64,000 nucleotides of DNA from the NCBI GenBank assembly GCA_016713325.1, contig JADJPJ010000087.1, forward strand, positions 124,001 through 188,000, written 5' to 3'. Of the stretch, positions 21,478 through 31,734 are shown in pieces. Position 1 is the stretch's first letter, and every line of letters begins with the position of its first letter. Source of the DNA: Candidatus Flexifilum affinis (GTDB lineage: Bacteria; Chloroflexota; Anaerolineae; Aggregatilineales; Phototrophicaceae). The translations under genes and the position numbers were made by a program. The notes under the pieces are model-generated. The model saw nothing but the letters and a program-made list of their open reading frames with translations. It searched no databases and had not been told where the DNA came from.

Positions 21478-22618
21478 TTATCCGCCGCTCCCGGCTGAGT
21501 CCAACGCCGCCTGCTGCTCGGCGATCATCTCGTCAGTGCAATACAGCGCCTCAAGGAAGGCAGCATCGGCCGACGCTGCATCTTCAGCCGACGGAGCGGT
21601 GCTGCCGGCGCGTGACTGCTCGCCGTTTTCGATGACGATGCCGGCGCGCTCCATCAGCGCGTCGGAGAGGGTGAGACCCAGCGTCTCGGCCGCGTCGAGA
21701 TTGACGGCCAGCAGGTTCGTCTGCTGAACGCTGATGCTGGTGCGCGAAATGTCCAGTTCACCCTTTAGATAGGCCACCGCCATACGACCTGCGTCGCGTC
21801 CTTCCTGCATGTAATCCAGACCCTGTGCCAGCACGGCGCCGCGCGCAGCGCTGGAGGGATCGCTAGCGATCACAGGAATGCCGTTTTCGTTGGCGACCTG
21901 CAAGAGTCCTTCAAGACCGGCGACTACCGTGCTGTCCGTGGCGACGTAGAAGACGTCCACCCCTCGGGTGACCAGCGCTTCGGCGGCAGTTGCGACCTCG
22001 GAAGAGTTGGCGATCGTCTGGACCTCCATCGTCAGCCCGAGTTCGGCCATGATGGGCGTGATGATGTCGGTGTTGGCGACCGAATTTGCCTCGGCATTGT
22101 TGTAGATGTAGCCAACCGTATCGGCATCCGGCACGATTTCAAAGATCAGCGGCACGGTCGCCGCGTACGGGGCCAGCGCCTGCGAACCGGTGATCCACGC
22201 CGGCTTGATGCACGCCGACTGCGCGACGCCGGCGACATACGGGCTGGTGACCACGTTGAAGATGACCGGCGGCCCTTCGAGATCCGACGTCACGTTGTAG
22301 GCCGCTTGCAGGGCAGGGGGTGCTGACCGCGATGATCAGGTCTGCGCCTTCATCCACAAAGTTCTGGGCGATCGTCGTCAGCGTGGGAATGTCGCCCTCG
22401 CCATTGCCGAACAGGAATGTCGCCGTTTCGCCATCGACGAAGCCGGCTGTGTTCAGGACTTCGACGGCGCCGTCACGCCCGGCATCGAGCGCAGGATGCG
22501 AGACGAACTGCATGATGCCAATCACGGGCAGATCCTCGCCCTGGGCGAGGGCGCTGCTGCCCACGGAGGCGACGAGAAGCACGAGCACAAAGCAAATCAC
22601 GAGTTTTCGCAACATCAC
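21478..22618 (-). CDS. ABC transporter substrate-binding protein (ABC_sub_bind), one-base frameshift
   Basis: About 380 residues once repaired. A signal peptide (residues 1-26, ending SSALAQG) is followed by LPVIGIMQFVSHPALDAGRDG, the opening of TrpX/YtfQ-like binding proteins, and VDEGADLIIAVST. At 22,316-22,320 a run of five G (plus strand) breaks the frame; with four G the protein reads on into NVTSDLEGPPVIFNVVTSPYVAGV and ends at 21478. A homopolymer miscall is the likeliest cause. It belongs with the ATPase and permease immediately upstream on the same strand. Ligand unknown; relatives bind tryptophan, tyrosine or other small ligands. Confidence 0.82.
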
Positions 22619-22709
22619 CTTTTTTCCTTGTCCACTAAGCGATAGTTCCGATCGACGACAGCACCTTAAGGGGCTGTCGCGGATACCCAGGAAGCCCGCA
22701 AACGACTGT

Positions 22710-23507
22710 TCATTCGAGTACGGATCGGTCGGCCAGTTCGTCGTCCGTCTTGCGCAGTGCGCGGAAGCGGCTGATCAGGTCATCTACGGTCAGGGTCTGC
22801 CGCTCCTGCCCCCCGATCTCAAAGAGGATCGATCCGCGATTCATCATGATGACCCGGTTGCCGACCTCCACCGCCTGATGCATGCTGTGGGTGATCATGA
22901 TCACCGTCAGGCGATACTCGCGGGCCAACTGGACGGTCAGGTCGAGCACCTGCGCGGCCGCGTTCGGATCCAGCGCGGCGGTATGCTCGTCCAGCAGCAG
23001 CAGCTTCGGCTGGACCAGCGTTGCCATCAGCAGAGTCAGCGCCTGACGCTGTCCCCCGCTCAAATAGGCGACATCGGTGTCCAGGCGCTCCTCCAGACCC
23101 ATGCCTATTTCGCTGAGCCGCTCCGCGAACAGGACGCGTTCAGCCCGTGATAGAGCCAGGCGCAGTCCAGGTCGCTTACCCCGGCGAAGCGCCAGAGCCA
23201 GGTTCTCGCCAATGCTCAGCCCGGCACAGGTACCGAGTGCCGGGTTCTGGAACACCCGTCCGAGCCACGCCGCCCGGCGTGTTTCGGAGAGCGCGGTGAT
23301 GTCGCGATCGTCAAGCGCAATGCGGCCGTGGTCCGGCGAGACGGTGCCGGCGATGACGTTGAAGAGTGTCGATTTGCCCGCGCCGTTGGCGCCGATGACC
23401 GTGAGGAAGTCGCCGGACTGGACCGAGAGATCGACCCGGCTCAAGGCGCGCACTTCCAGCGCGCTTCCCGCGTGAAAGGTGACGGCGATGTCGTTAAGGC
23501 TGAGCAT
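22710..23507 (-). CDS. ABC transporter ATP-binding protein (partner of ABC_sub_bind system)
   Basis: 265-residue ATPase: Walker A GANGAGKST, Q-loop VFQNPALGTCAGLSIGENLALA, signature LSGGQRQALTLLMAT, Walker B LLLLDEHTAALDP and H-loop MITHSMHQA. The TxGQRQA signature and the late VEVGNRVIMMNRGSILFEI are typical of ATPases paired with ABC_sub_bind binding proteins. Its start overlaps the permease stop by 14 nt, indicating a permease-ATPase-binding protein operon. No regulator is seen. Confidence 0.88.
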   Translation of the reverse strand: MLSLNDIAVTFHAGSALEVRALSRVDLSVQSGDFLTVIGANGAGKSTLFNVIAGTVSPDHGRIALDDRDITALSETRRAAWLGRVFQNPALGTCAGLSIGENLALALRRGKRPGLRLALSRAERVLFAERLSEIGMGLEERLDTDVAYLSGGQRQALTLLMATLVQPKLLLLDEHTAALDPNAAAQVLDLTVQLAREYRLTVIMITHSMHQAVEVGNRVIMMNRGSILFEIGGQERQTLTVDDLISRFRALRKTDDELADRSVLE

Positions 23508-24558
23508 TCGCGGACCTCCGGCGGCGTCTCTCGCGCCAGCGTGCGATCAGCGAGGGCGCGGCCAGCGCCGTCAGGACGACCAGCGCGCTGACCAGACGAA
23601 TATCTGTCGCATTGAGGTTGAGAGCCGCAAAGACCCAGGCGCGGGCGATCTCGAAGGCAACCATGCCCGCGACGGCGGCGAAAACCGACTGACCGATCGA
23701 CCTCGGCCGGAGCAGTACCTCGCCGATCATCACGGCGGCCAGACCGCGCACGATGATTCCCACGCCCATCTGCACGTCCGCAAACCCCAACTGCTGCACG
23801 GCGAGTGCTCCGGCCAGACCGGCGAACCCGTTGGACAGCATCAGGCCGACGACAATCAGCGCTCTGTCATCGAGGCCCACCGCACGGACCATCTGCGTGT
23901 TCTTTCCCGCTGCGCGCAGGGCCAGCCCGATTTGCGTATGCATAAACCAGTTGAGCGCGAACAGCGCTGCGGCGACGATCACCCCGAAAACGAGGATCTC
24001 GACCATGTTGTTCGACTGCCGACGGAACGAATCGCCCAAGGTGTTGATGACGAACTCGCGCATAGGGTCTTCATAGGGGGTGAGTACTGTCCGCGCATTG
24101 AGCAGCGGGATGTTGCTGGTGCCCATGATGCGCAGCGTGAACGTGTAGGCTCCGGTCATGGTGATGATGCTGGCCAGCAGCCCATCGATCTTGAAGAGGA
24201 TGTGAATGAGCGCCGTGCACAGACCGACCAGCGCCCCCGCCAGCAGTGCCGCCGGAATTGACCACTCGGCGGCTGTCCCTGCGGCGATGAGCGAGGCCGC
24301 GACCGCGCCGCCGATGGGAAACGAGCCGTCCACGGAGAGATCGGGGAAGCTGAGGACGCGAAAGCTGATGTAGACGCCGACACCGACCAGGGCCAAGGCC
24401 AGTCCCTGACCGATCGCGCCGATACTGACGTTTGACAGGGACATGAGTGCCCCCAGCAGCGCCCCGACGACTGCCAGGCGCAGCACAAATTGTCCCGTTT
24501 CCGCGCTCTTGGACGGCGCACGGGTGCGCTCAGTACGCTTCAGCAGCAGAGAACTCAT
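23494..24558 (-). CDS. ABC transporter permease (BPD_transp_2 type)
   Basis: 354-residue inner-membrane permease with about nine hydrophobic segments. The EAA-like cytoplasmic loop and the GLALRAAGKNTQMVRAVGLDDRALIVVGLMLSNGFAGLAGALAVQQLGFADVQMG core are typical of the branched-chain/ribose-type permeases. It is the first gene of the operon with the ATPase and substrate-binding protein. The N-terminus is basic (KRTERTRAPSKSAE) before the first helix. Substrate unknown. Confidence 0.87.
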   Translation of the reverse strand: MSSLLLKRTERTRAPSKSAETGQFVLRLAVVGALLGALMSLSNVSIGAIGQGLALALVGVGVYISFRVLSFPDLSVDGSFPIGGAVAASLIAAGTAAEWSIPAALLAGALVGLCTALIHILFKIDGLLASIITMTGAYTFTLRIMGTSNIPLLNARTVLTPYEDPMREFVINTLGDSFRRQSNNMVEILVFGVIVAAALFALNWFMHTQIGLALRAAGKNTQMVRAVGLDDRALIVVGLMLSNGFAGLAGALAVQQLGFADVQMGVGIIVRGLAAVMIGEVLLRPRSIGQSVFAAVAGMVAFEIARAWVFAALNLNATDIRLVSALVVLTALAAPSLIARWRERRRRRSANAQP

Positions 24559-24645
24559 GGACTATAAATCCGCAAAGCAATCATTATGAAAGAACATTGC
24601 AAATCTTACCGCAAGTCCGCGCTACCGCCATATTCTGGCAGCGAA

Positions 24646-24674
24646 CGCGGGGCGAACTGCCTACTCGCCCCGCG
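24646..24674. terminator. GC-rich inverted repeat
   Basis: A perfect 10-bp stem (CGCGGGGCGA / TCGCCCCGCG) with a 9-nt loop lies about 70 nt downstream of the glgB stop on the minus strand. It has no T run, so terminator function is uncertain. Confidence 0.4.
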
Positions 24675-24739
24675 CATTGAACCGTAGTGGAGACTCCGGG
24701 TGGGCGCTACGACCCCACTGCGTCCATACTGGCGTTCGC

Positions 24740-26971
24740 CTAGTGCGCACCGTTCGCTTCTGGGTTTGAGCGGCGCAGCCGAAGGACGATGATGCCGAGA
24801 GGGGGCAGCGTGAGGCTCAGGCTCTGCTGGAAGTGGCCCCAGGCGATGGATTCTGAGTGGAGGGCGCCGCCGTTGCCGACATCCCCGCCGCCATAGACCT
24901 TGGCATCACTGTTGAGCAATTCCTCGTACGTGCCGGGATCGGGAACGCCGACGCGATAGTACATGCGCGGCACCGGCGTCGCGTTGACCGCGATAACCAG
25001 ATAATCCGAGCGATCTTCCGCGTAACGAATCCAGCTATAAACGCTCTGCTCGATGTCGTTGGCGTTGAGCCACTCGAAGCCATGCGCGTCGAAATCCTGC
25101 TCATAGAGGGCGGGCTGCTGGCGATAGAGCGCGTTGAGATCGCGAACCCAGTTCTGCACACCGCTGTGCGTGGGGTAGGCGGTCAGATTCCATTCGAGCT
25201 GCTTGGCTTCACCCCACTCTTCCCACTGGCCAAATTCGGCGCCCATGAAGTTGAGCTTCTTGCCGGGAAGGGCGTACTGCATCCCAAACAGCAGGCGCAG
25301 CGAGGCAAATTTCTGCCACCAGTCGCCGGGCATCTTGGTCAGCAGTGACCCCTTGAGGTGCACGACTTCGTCGTGCGAGAGGGCCAGCACGAAGTTCTCG
25401 CTGAAGGCGTAGACCAGCAGGAAAGTGATCAGGTTGTGGTGATAGCGCCGGAAGATGGGATTGAGCTTGAAGTAGTCGAGCGTGTCGTGCATCCAGCCCA
25501 TGTTCCACTTGAACGTAAAGCCAAGGCCGCCCACGTAGGTTGGGCGCGACACCATCGGCCAGGAGGTCGACTCCTCGGCGACGGTGATGGTGCCGGGGAA
25601 TTCCCGATGGACCAGCGTGTTGAACTCTCGCAGGAAGGCGATGGCGTCAAGGTTTTCGTTGCTGCCGTACTGGTTGGGAATCCACTGGCCGGCCTTGCGT
25701 GAGTAGTCCAGATAGAGCATCGAAGCCACTGCGTCGACACGCAGCCCGTCGATGTGGAAGTAGCGCAGCCAGAACAGGGCGTTGGACAGCAGGAAGTTGC
25801 GCACCTCATTGCGGCCGTAATTGAAGATGAATGTTCCCCAGTCCGGGTGTTCACCCTGGCGCGGGTCGGCATGCGAATAGAGATGCGTCCCGTCGAAGTA
25901 GCTGAGCGCATAGCCGTCCTTCGGAAAATGGGCGGGCACCCAGTCGACGATCACGCCGATGCCGGCCTGATGGCAGCAGTCGACGAAGTACATGAAATCC
26001 TTGGGGGTGCCGTAGCGGCTGGTCGGGGCATAATAGCCGGTCACCTGGTAGCCCCAGGAACCGTCGAAGGGGTGTTCGGCGATCGGCATCAGTTCCAGGT
26101 GCGTGAAGCCCATGTCCTTGAGATAAGGGACAAGCTGCGCAGCCAGTTCTCGGTAGGTCAGCCATTCTCCCCGTTCGTTGAACTTCCAGGAGCCGGCGTG
26201 CAGTTCGTAGATCGCCATCGGCTTCTTCAGCAGCGAAGTCTCCGCGCGTTCTTTCATCCAGGCCCCGTCGCCCCACTCGTAGCCGTCCAGGTTGTAGACG
26301 ATGGAGGCATTCTGCGGACGCTTCTCGAAATAGAAGCCATACGGATCGGATTTGTCCGCCTGATAGCCGTGCTGACTCGAGCGGACAGAATAGCGGTAGA
26401 TTGAGCCTTCTGGCACGCCGGGGATGAACAATTCCCAGAACCCGCTGTCGCCCAGGCGCTGCATGGGGTGCAGACGGGCATCCCAGTTGTTGAAGTCGCC
26501 AATGACACTGATCCGGCGCGCGTTCGGCGCCCACAGCACGAAATTAACCCCTTGGACGCCGGCCGCGTCTCTGAGGTGCGCGCCCATCTTGGCGTAGCTT
26601 TCGAGATGGCGCCCCTGACGCAGCAGGTAGATGTCGAAATCCGTGAGCTGGAAGGGAAAGGCCGCGCTGTCATAAGGATCGTGAAAGACGATGATCTCTC
26701 CGGCGTGAGTCGTCATCTCGAAGCGGTAGCGCTTGGGATGCGCCGTTGCCGTGATGATCACCTCGTAGATGCCCACAGGATGCACCTTGTGCATTGGGAT
26801 GGGTTCCGGGCCGTCCTCTAGAAGTAGGCTGATCGATGCCGCGTTCGGCTGAATGGTGCGGACGACGTACTTGTTCGACTCGAGGGGATGCACACCGAGA
26901 ACGGAAAAAGGAGATCCGTGATCGGCGTGGGCGACTGCTTCCAGCGCATCCGGGTTCATCTTGGAGAGCAT
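24740..26971 (-). CDS. glgB: 1,4-alpha-glucan branching enzyme
   Basis: 743-residue GH13 enzyme that makes alpha-1,6 branches in glycogen. It has the N-terminal CBM48 regions ([42 protein letters not shown]), the (beta/alpha)8 catalytic barrel with [11 protein letters not shown], the nucleophile Asp in [19 protein letters not shown], the acid Glu in [10 protein letters not shown] and Asp in [13 protein letters not shown], and the C-terminal all-beta domain. Start chosen at the ATG at 26971, with AGGA 9 nt upstream; an in-frame GTG is 6 nt earlier. No other glycogen genes are in the window. It diverges from the TetR-menaquinone operon. Confidence 0.95.
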   Translation of the reverse strand: MLSKMNPDALEAVAHADHGSPFSVLGVHPLESNKYVVRTIQPNAASISLLLEDGPEPIPMHKVHPVGIYEVIITATAHPKRYRFEMTTHAGEIIVFHDPYDSAAFPFQLTDFDIYLLRQGRHLESYAKMGAHLRDAAGVQGVNFVLWAPNARRISVIGDFNNWDARLHPMQRLGDSGFWELFIPGVPEGSIYRYSVRSSQHGYQADKSDPYGFYFEKRPQNASIVYNLDGYEWGDGAWMKERAETSLLKKPMAIYELHAGSWKFNERGEWLTYRELAAQLVPYLKDMGFTHLELMPIAEHPFDGSWGYQVTGYYAPTSRYGTPKDFMYFVDCCHQAGIGVIVDWVPAHFPKDGYALSYFDGTHLYSHADPRQGEHPDWGTFIFNYGRNEVRNFLLSNALFWLRYFHIDGLRVDAVASMLYLDYSRKAGQWIPNQYGSNENLDAIAFLREFNTLVHREFPGTITVAEESTSWPMVSRPTYVGGLGFTFKWNMGWMHDTLDYFKLNPIFRRYHHNLITFLLVYAFSENFVLALSHDEVVHLKGSLLTKMPGDWWQKFASLRLLFGMQYALPGKKLNFMGAEFGQWEEWGEAKQLEWNLTAYPTHSGVQNWVRDLNALYRQQPALYEQDFDAHGFEWLNANDIEQSVYSWIRYAEDRSDYLVIAVNATPVPRMYYRVGVPDPGTYEELLNSDAKVYGGGDVGNGGALHSESIAWGHFQQSLSLTLPPLGIIVLRLRRSNPEANGAH

Positions 26972-27131
26972 CGGCACTTATCCTGTTCTGAATTTCGGTA
27001 TCGTTCTGATTATAGACATTCCAGCGCCAGGCCCAAAGGTCTTGTGCAACACGCCCGTCTGGTGCCAGGCGGTGGTCGGTGTGGGCACAAGGATTCAGCG
27101 AATACTTATGCTGAGAAAGCCGTCTCAATGG

Positions 27132-27156
27132 TACACTATAGACTGACCAGTCGGTC
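27132..27156 (+). promoter_or_regulatory. Promoter with TetR-type palindromic operator
   Basis: An imperfect 16-bp palindrome (GACTGACCAGTCGGTC, 27141-27156, 12 of 16 positions symmetric) directly follows a -10-like TACACT (27132-27137) and ends ~27 nt before the TetR start. Its GACyGACC/GTCGGTC form is typical of TetR operators, so autorepression is likely. Confidence 0.6.
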
Positions 27157-27183
27157 TTTTTCTTGCGGCCTATCGGAGCAGTT

Positions 27184-27765
27184 ATGTCGAAAGCCGACAC
27201 CACACGTGACAAGATTCTGGACGCTGCATTGAACATCTTCGCCTCCAAAGGCTACCATGACACCCGGATTGACGAAATTGTCGAGGAGTCGGAGACGTCG
27301 AAGGGTGCGGTGTACTTTCACTTCCCGAATAAGGAACGCTTGTTTTTGGCGTTGGTCGATCAGTTTGCCGACCTGCTCGAACGGCGGGTCAGGGAAGCGG
27401 TCGATGGTGAGCAGGAAGGCATGATGCGAGTGCAGGCCGCGCTACAGGCCTGCCTCGATACCTTTGGACGCTACCGCCGCCCGGCCAAAATTCTGCTCGT
27501 TCAGGCCGTTGGCCTGGGCAGCCTGTTCGAAAAGAAAAGGATGGAGGTCAATGACCGCTTCGCCATCCTGATCAAGCGCTACCTGGACGAAGCGATCGGC
27601 GTTGGCGACATCCAGCCGGTGGATACCGAAGTGGTCAGCTACGCCTGGATGGGCGCGATCTACGGCATTGTGATTCGCTGGGTCTATACCGGAGAGCCGG
27701 ACTCGGAACGCATCCTGAGCAGCCTGCTGCCTATGCTCCTCCAAAGTGTCGGCTATGTCCGATGA
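27184..27765 (+). CDS. TetR family transcriptional regulator
   Basis: 193-residue repressor. The N-terminal HTH reads TRDKILDAALNIFASKGYHDTRIDEIVEESETSKGAVYFHFPNKERLFLALVD, matching the TetR_N domain throughout. The C-terminal ligand/dimer domain is helical (ERRVREAVDGEQEG; LDEAIGVGDIQPVDTEVVSYAWMGAIYGIVIRWVY). The ATG at 27184 has CGGAG upstream; an earlier in-frame ATG lies within the leader. It is the first gene of a run with menF 9 nt later, so it probably regulates itself and the menaquinone genes. Ligand unknown; an acyl-CoA or quinone-related compound is possible. Confidence 0.88.
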   Translation: MSKADTTRDKILDAALNIFASKGYHDTRIDEIVEESETSKGAVYFHFPNKERLFLALVDQFADLLERRVREAVDGEQEGMMRVQAALQACLDTFGRYRRPAKILLVQAVGLGSLFEKKRMEVNDRFAILIKRYLDEAIGVGDIQPVDTEVVSYAWMGAIYGIVIRWVYTGEPDSERILSSLLPMLLQSVGYVR

Positions 27766-27774
27766 GGAAACATC

Positions 27775-29112
27775 ATGAGCGATCCACACCTCGTCAGTCT
27801 GAGCTGCCGCTGCGATGGTCTGTCCCCGCAGGCCATGCTCGCTTCGGCGCGCGACCGCGAGCGCTTTTACTGGCATGAAGATGGCCTGGCCTTCGTCGGG
27901 GTAGGGCTGGCCGCCGAGATTACGGCCTGGGGGGATCGGCGCTTCGCCGCCGTCGAGGAGAAGGCGCGGGCGCTTTTCCAGGGCGTACGCGTTCTGGATG
28001 AGTCCGAACCCCTGGCTCAGCCGCGCCTGTTCGGCGGCTTCTCGTTCCAGTCCGACTTTGTGACCGAGCACACCTGGGCGCAGTTTGCCCCGGCCTACTT
28101 CGTGCTGCCCCACTACCAGCTCTTTCAGCGCGGTGACGAGACGTGGCTCACGCTGAACGTCCAGCTTGGCCCGGACGAACCGATCGACGAAGAGGCCCTG
28201 CGCGCCGCACTTGACGAAGCATGCAGCGCTCTTCGCAGCTCCGAGGGCATTCACACAATACAATCACAGCCGCTGCGGATCGACTACCCAATGCCGCTGA
28301 GTGAGTGGACTCGCCTGATCGAGTCGGCGGTGAGCAGGATGCGGGACGGCGATCTGAAGAAGGTCGTGCTGGCACGCGTGGCCGAGCTGCGCTTCGCGGG
28401 CCGTGTGCAGGTCGAGGCCGCGCTCGACTATCTGGATGCGTCCTATCCCGGCACCTATCGTTTCCTGTTCGAGCCGATCCCGCATCTGGCCTTCTTTGGC
28501 GCGACACCGGAACTGCTGGTGTGCGTCCAGGGCACAAGCATCGAGACGATGGCGCTGGCCGGTTCGATCAAGCGGGGAGGCGCGCAGGCGGAGGATGACG
28601 CGCTGGCGGCGGCGATCCTTGCCGATCCGAAAGAGCGCCATGAACATGCCCTCGTTGTGGACGGGATTCGCGAGCGCCTGGGGCCGCTGTCGGCGCGTCT
28701 GGACATTCCACCAGAGCCGGCGGTCCTGCGCTTGAAGAACATCCAGCACCTGCACACGCCCATCTCCGGAACTCTGCGCGAGGCCACTGGCGTGCTGCCT
28801 CTGGTCGAGGCGCTGCACCCTACGCCGGCGATGGGAGGAAGCCCGCGTATAGAGGCTCTCGAATTCATTCGCCGCATGGAGCCGGTGCCGCGCGGATGGT
28901 ATGCTGCGCCGGTGGGCTGGATTGACAGTCACCTGGACGGCAAATTCGCCGTCGCCATCCGTTCGGCGGTCAGTCAGCAGGACCGCGTCTGGCTTTATGC
29001 GGGCGCCGGTATCGTCGCCGATTCGCAGCCCAGCCGGGAATGGGAAGAGACGGCGCTGAAATTCAGGCCGATGCTGAATGCCCTGGGAGCGTCCATCGAT
29101 GTCCTCGCCTAA
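27775..29112 (+). CDS. menF: Isochorismate synthase
   Basis: 445-residue chorismate-binding enzyme that converts chorismate to isochorismate, the first committed step of menaquinone synthesis. The C-terminal half holds the family motifs: LKKVVLARVAELRF with the catalytic Lys, MALAGSIKRGG, DPKERHEHALVVDGI, the PTPAMGGSPRIEALEFI segment with Mg-binding Glu, and YAGAGIVADSQPSREWEETALKF. RBS GAGGAA upstream. It overlaps menD by 14 nt. Position at the head of menD-B-E-H argues for MenF over a siderophore EntC-type enzyme. Confidence 0.93.
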   Translation: MSDPHLVSLSCRCDGLSPQAMLASARDRERFYWHEDGLAFVGVGLAAEITAWGDRRFAAVEEKARALFQGVRVLDESEPLAQPRLFGGFSFQSDFVTEHTWAQFAPAYFVLPHYQLFQRGDETWLTLNVQLGPDEPIDEEALRAALDEACSALRSSEGIHTIQSQPLRIDYPMPLSEWTRLIESAVSRMRDGDLKKVVLARVAELRFAGRVQVEAALDYLDASYPGTYRFLFEPIPHLAFFGATPELLVCVQGTSIETMALAGSIKRGGAQAEDDALAAAILADPKERHEHALVVDGIRERLGPLSARLDIPPEPAVLRLKNIQHLHTPISGTLREATGVLPLVEALHPTPAMGGSPRIEALEFIRRMEPVPRGWYAAPVGWIDSHLDGKFAVAIRSAVSQQDRVWLYAGAGIVADSQPSREWEETALKFRPMLNALGASIDVLA

Positions 29113-30883
29113 TCGAAATCTCGTCTGGGCCACCACGATCGTCGATCAACTGGCCCGTGCCGGCCTACGTGCCGTCTGCATCGCGCCCGGGTCTCGTTCC
29201 ACACCGCTGACTCTGGCCTTCGCCGATCACCCCGATGTGACCGTCTACCGCCACCTGGACGAACGCAGCGCCGCCTTCTTTGCGCTCGGTATGGCCCGCG
29301 CAACGGAACGGCCGGTCTCGCTCGTCTGCACCTCCGGGTCGGCGGTGGCCAATTTCTTTCCGGCGGTGGTCGAGGCGCACGAATCGCGCATTCCGTTGAT
29401 CGTCATGACCGGAGATCGTCCGCCTGAACTGCGCGGCAGCGGCGCCAACCAGACCATCGATCAGATCAAGTTCTATGGTGACTATGTGCGCTGGTCGGTC
29501 GATCTGGCCGTGCCGGAGGGTGAGCCGGCAGCGCTGACGATTCGCTACTTGAAGACGACAGCGGCCCGCGCCTACGCCCTGGCCAATGGCACGCCGCGCG
29601 GCGTGGTGCATCTCAACTTTCCGTTTCGCAAGCCTCTGGAGCCGACTGCGCAGGAATCGGATCACGTCGAGGCGCCGCTGCTGATCAGCCAAGATGCGGA
29701 CCAACTGCGTCGGGCAAACACCCATATGACTCGGGGCGTCGTCACGCCAACGGTCGAGCAGATCGGCATGGTCGCGCACCTGTTCCGGGAATGCGAGCGA
29801 GGAATCATCGTCTGCGGCACGAACTGCCCGACGGGTGACTTTCCAGAACGGGTGTCCCAGCTTTCTGCGCACACGCAGTACCCGGTCTTCGCCGAACCCT
29901 CGTCGGGCGTGCGCTTCAGCGAGGCGCTGCATCCGCTGGTGATGGGCGGTTACGAGACCTTTCTCAACAATATGAATGTGCCGCTGCCCGAAGTGGTGAT
30001 CCGCGTCGGCGATGTGCCGACCTCCAAGTGGCTGACCGATCTGCTGGAGGCGGCGCCGGCGCGTGCCTACGTCCAGGTGTCCGCGGATGGCGTGTGGTCG
30101 GATGACCTGCACCGCACCACCCATTTCCTGCACTGTGAACCGGAGGCGCTCTGTGCGGCCTTGCTGGCGGAGCTGCCCGGCCGGACGTCGACCGAGTGGG
30201 CGAGCCTGTTCCTCGCTGTGGAGGCGACGACCTGGAGCGTGGCGCACGACGCGCTGGCCGAGGCGAACCTCGACGGCGCCTACATTCACGATCTGGTTGC
30301 CGGCCTGCCGGCAGGAACGCGACTGTTCGTCGGCAACAGCCTGGCCGTGCGTCACGTCGACCAGTTCGGGCAGCCGCGCCGCACGCCGATCACCGTGTAC
30401 GCCAACCGCGGCGCGAGCGGCATTGATGGCAATATCTCCACCGCGCTGGGGGCCGCCGCCGCCGAGCCGGATCCACCGCTGGTTGCGCTGGTGGGCGACA
30501 TCACGCTGTATCACGACATGAACGGCCTGTTCGCGCTCAAAGACCAGGCCATGCAGAATGTCACGCTGGTGGTCATGAACAACAATGGCGGCGGTATTTT
30601 CCAGCGGCTGCCCGTCAACCGCTTCGAGCCGCCCTTCACCGATCTCTTCGTGATGCCGCACGATCTGGATTTTGCGCATGTGGCTCGCCTGTACGACCTT
30701 GACCACGTTGTTGTCGAAAGTCGCGATGCGCTGCGCGAAGAAATCGCCCGAGTCGGAACGCGCGGCCGCGCACGCCTGCTTGAGGTGCGCACGAGCATCG
30801 CCGAGGACGAGAGCGCCCGGCGCCGCGTCCTACAGCGCGTGCGGGCGGAAGTTGAATCTCTGCAAATCAGTAACGGGTTTTGA
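29099..30883 (+). CDS. menD: SEPHCHC synthase
   Basis: 594-residue thiamine-diphosphate enzyme that adds succinic semialdehyde (from 2-oxoglutarate) to isochorismate. The N-terminal PYR domain shows RAGLRAVCIAPGSRSTPLTLAFADHPD and HLDERSAAFFALGMARATERPVSLVCTSGSA; the C-terminal PP domain shows NRGASGIDGNISTALGAA, VGDITLYHDMNGLFAL and NNNGGGIFQRLP for TPP/Mg binding. The ATG at 29099 lies inside the menF 3' end; the earlier in-frame start adds menF-derived residues. The need for TPP fits with the riboswitch-controlled thiamine uptake operon elsewhere in the window. Confidence 0.95.
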   Translation: MSSPNRNLVWATTIVDQLARAGLRAVCIAPGSRSTPLTLAFADHPDVTVYRHLDERSAAFFALGMARATERPVSLVCTSGSAVANFFPAVVEAHESRIPLIVMTGDRPPELRGSGANQTIDQIKFYGDYVRWSVDLAVPEGEPAALTIRYLKTTAARAYALANGTPRGVVHLNFPFRKPLEPTAQESDHVEAPLLISQDADQLRRANTHMTRGVVTPTVEQIGMVAHLFRECERGIIVCGTNCPTGDFPERVSQLSAHTQYPVFAEPSSGVRFSEALHPLVMGGYETFLNNMNVPLPEVVIRVGDVPTSKWLTDLLEAAPARAYVQVSADGVWSDDLHRTTHFLHCEPEALCAALLAELPGRTSTEWASLFLAVEATTWSVAHDALAEANLDGAYIHDLVAGLPAGTRLFVGNSLAVRHVDQFGQPRRTPITVYANRGASGIDGNISTALGAAAAEPDPPLVALVGDITLYHDMNGLFALKDQAMQNVTLVVMNNNGGGIFQRLPVNRFEPPFTDLFVMPHDLDFAHVARLYDLDHVVVESRDALREEIARVGTRGRARLLEVRTSIAEDESARRRVLQRVRAEVESLQISNGF

Positions 30884-30901
30884 GCGTCTGAGCAATCAAC
30901 C

Positions 30902-31729
30902 ATGGACACCAGTGAGAAGGAAGCCCAGAGGATGATCGACGAACAGCACGGAATCGCCTGGCAGAAAGTCAAGCCATTCCAGGACATCACTTATCACAAG
31001 GCGGAGGGAATCGCCCGTATCGCCTTCAATAGGCCGGAAGTGCGCAACGCTTTCCGTCCGACGACGATCGACGAGATGATCGAGGCCTTCCGGGATGCCT
31101 GGCGCGACCCCCAGACCGGCGTCGTGCTGCTGACCGGCAATGGCCCCAGCCCCAAAGATGGCAAGTACGCCTTCTGCTCGGGCGGCGACCAGAAGATTCG
31201 CGGCGACGCAGGGTATCGCGGCGACGACGGCGTGGAGCGCCTGAACGTGCTCGAACTCCAGCGCATCATTCGCACCATGCCCAAGCCGGTGATCGCTCTG
31301 GTCGCTGGGTACGCCATCGGCGGCGGCCACGTGCTGCACGTCGTTTGCGACCTGACCATCGCCGCCGACAATGCTGTTTTCGGCCAGACGGGGCCGAAGG
31401 TCGGCAGCTTCGATGGCGGCTTTGGCTCGAGCTACCTGGCCTCCATCGTCGGTCAGAAGAAGGCGCGCGAGATCTGGTACCTGTGCCGGCAGTACGACGC
31501 ACAGGAAGCGCTCGACATGAGGCTGGTCAACAAGGTCGTGCCGGTCGAACAACTTGAAGCCGAAGGCGTGCAGTGGGCGCGCGAGATCCTGGACAAGAGC
31601 CCAATCGCCATCCGTTTCCTGAAGGCCGGCTTCAACGCCGACCTCGACGGCCAGACCGGTTTGCAGGTGCTGGCGGGCGATGCCACCATGCTCTACTACA
31701 TGAGCCGCGTTGGCCACGAAACTGAGTGA
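30902..31729 (+). CDS. menB: 1,4-dihydroxy-2-naphthoyl-CoA synthase, short C-terminus
   Basis: 275-residue crotonase-fold enzyme that cyclises o-succinylbenzoyl-CoA. Visible are [31 protein letters not shown], the oxyanion/substrate region [45 protein letters not shown], and MRLVNKVVP. The sequence stops at [13 protein letters not shown], whereas known MenB proteins continue with a ~20-residue tail of the type EGRDAFLEKRKPDFSKF. That tail is not encoded in the other frames here. The tail normally packs on the neighbouring subunit near the active site, so this is a real oddity. The catalytic core is intact. An alternative start is the ATG at 30932. Confidence 0.9.
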   Translation: MDTSEKEAQRMIDEQHGIAWQKVKPFQDITYHKAEGIARIAFNRPEVRNAFRPTTIDEMIEAFRDAWRDPQTGVVLLTGNGPSPKDGKYAFCSGGDQKIRGDAGYRGDDGVERLNVLELQRIIRTMPKPVIALVAGYAIGGGHVLHVVCDLTIAADNAVFGQTGPKVGSFDGGFGSSYLASIVGQKKAREIWYLCRQYDAQEALDMRLVNKVVPVEQLEAEGVQWAREILDKSPIAIRFLKAGFNADLDGQTGLQVLAGDATMLYYMSRVGHETE

Positions 31730-31734
31730 TTTCA

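Noticed and set aside
29165..30706. 513-codon open frame antisense to menD
   Set aside because: It lies wholly inside menD, has an Arg/His-rich composition expected of a GC-rich shadow frame, and shows no protein motif.
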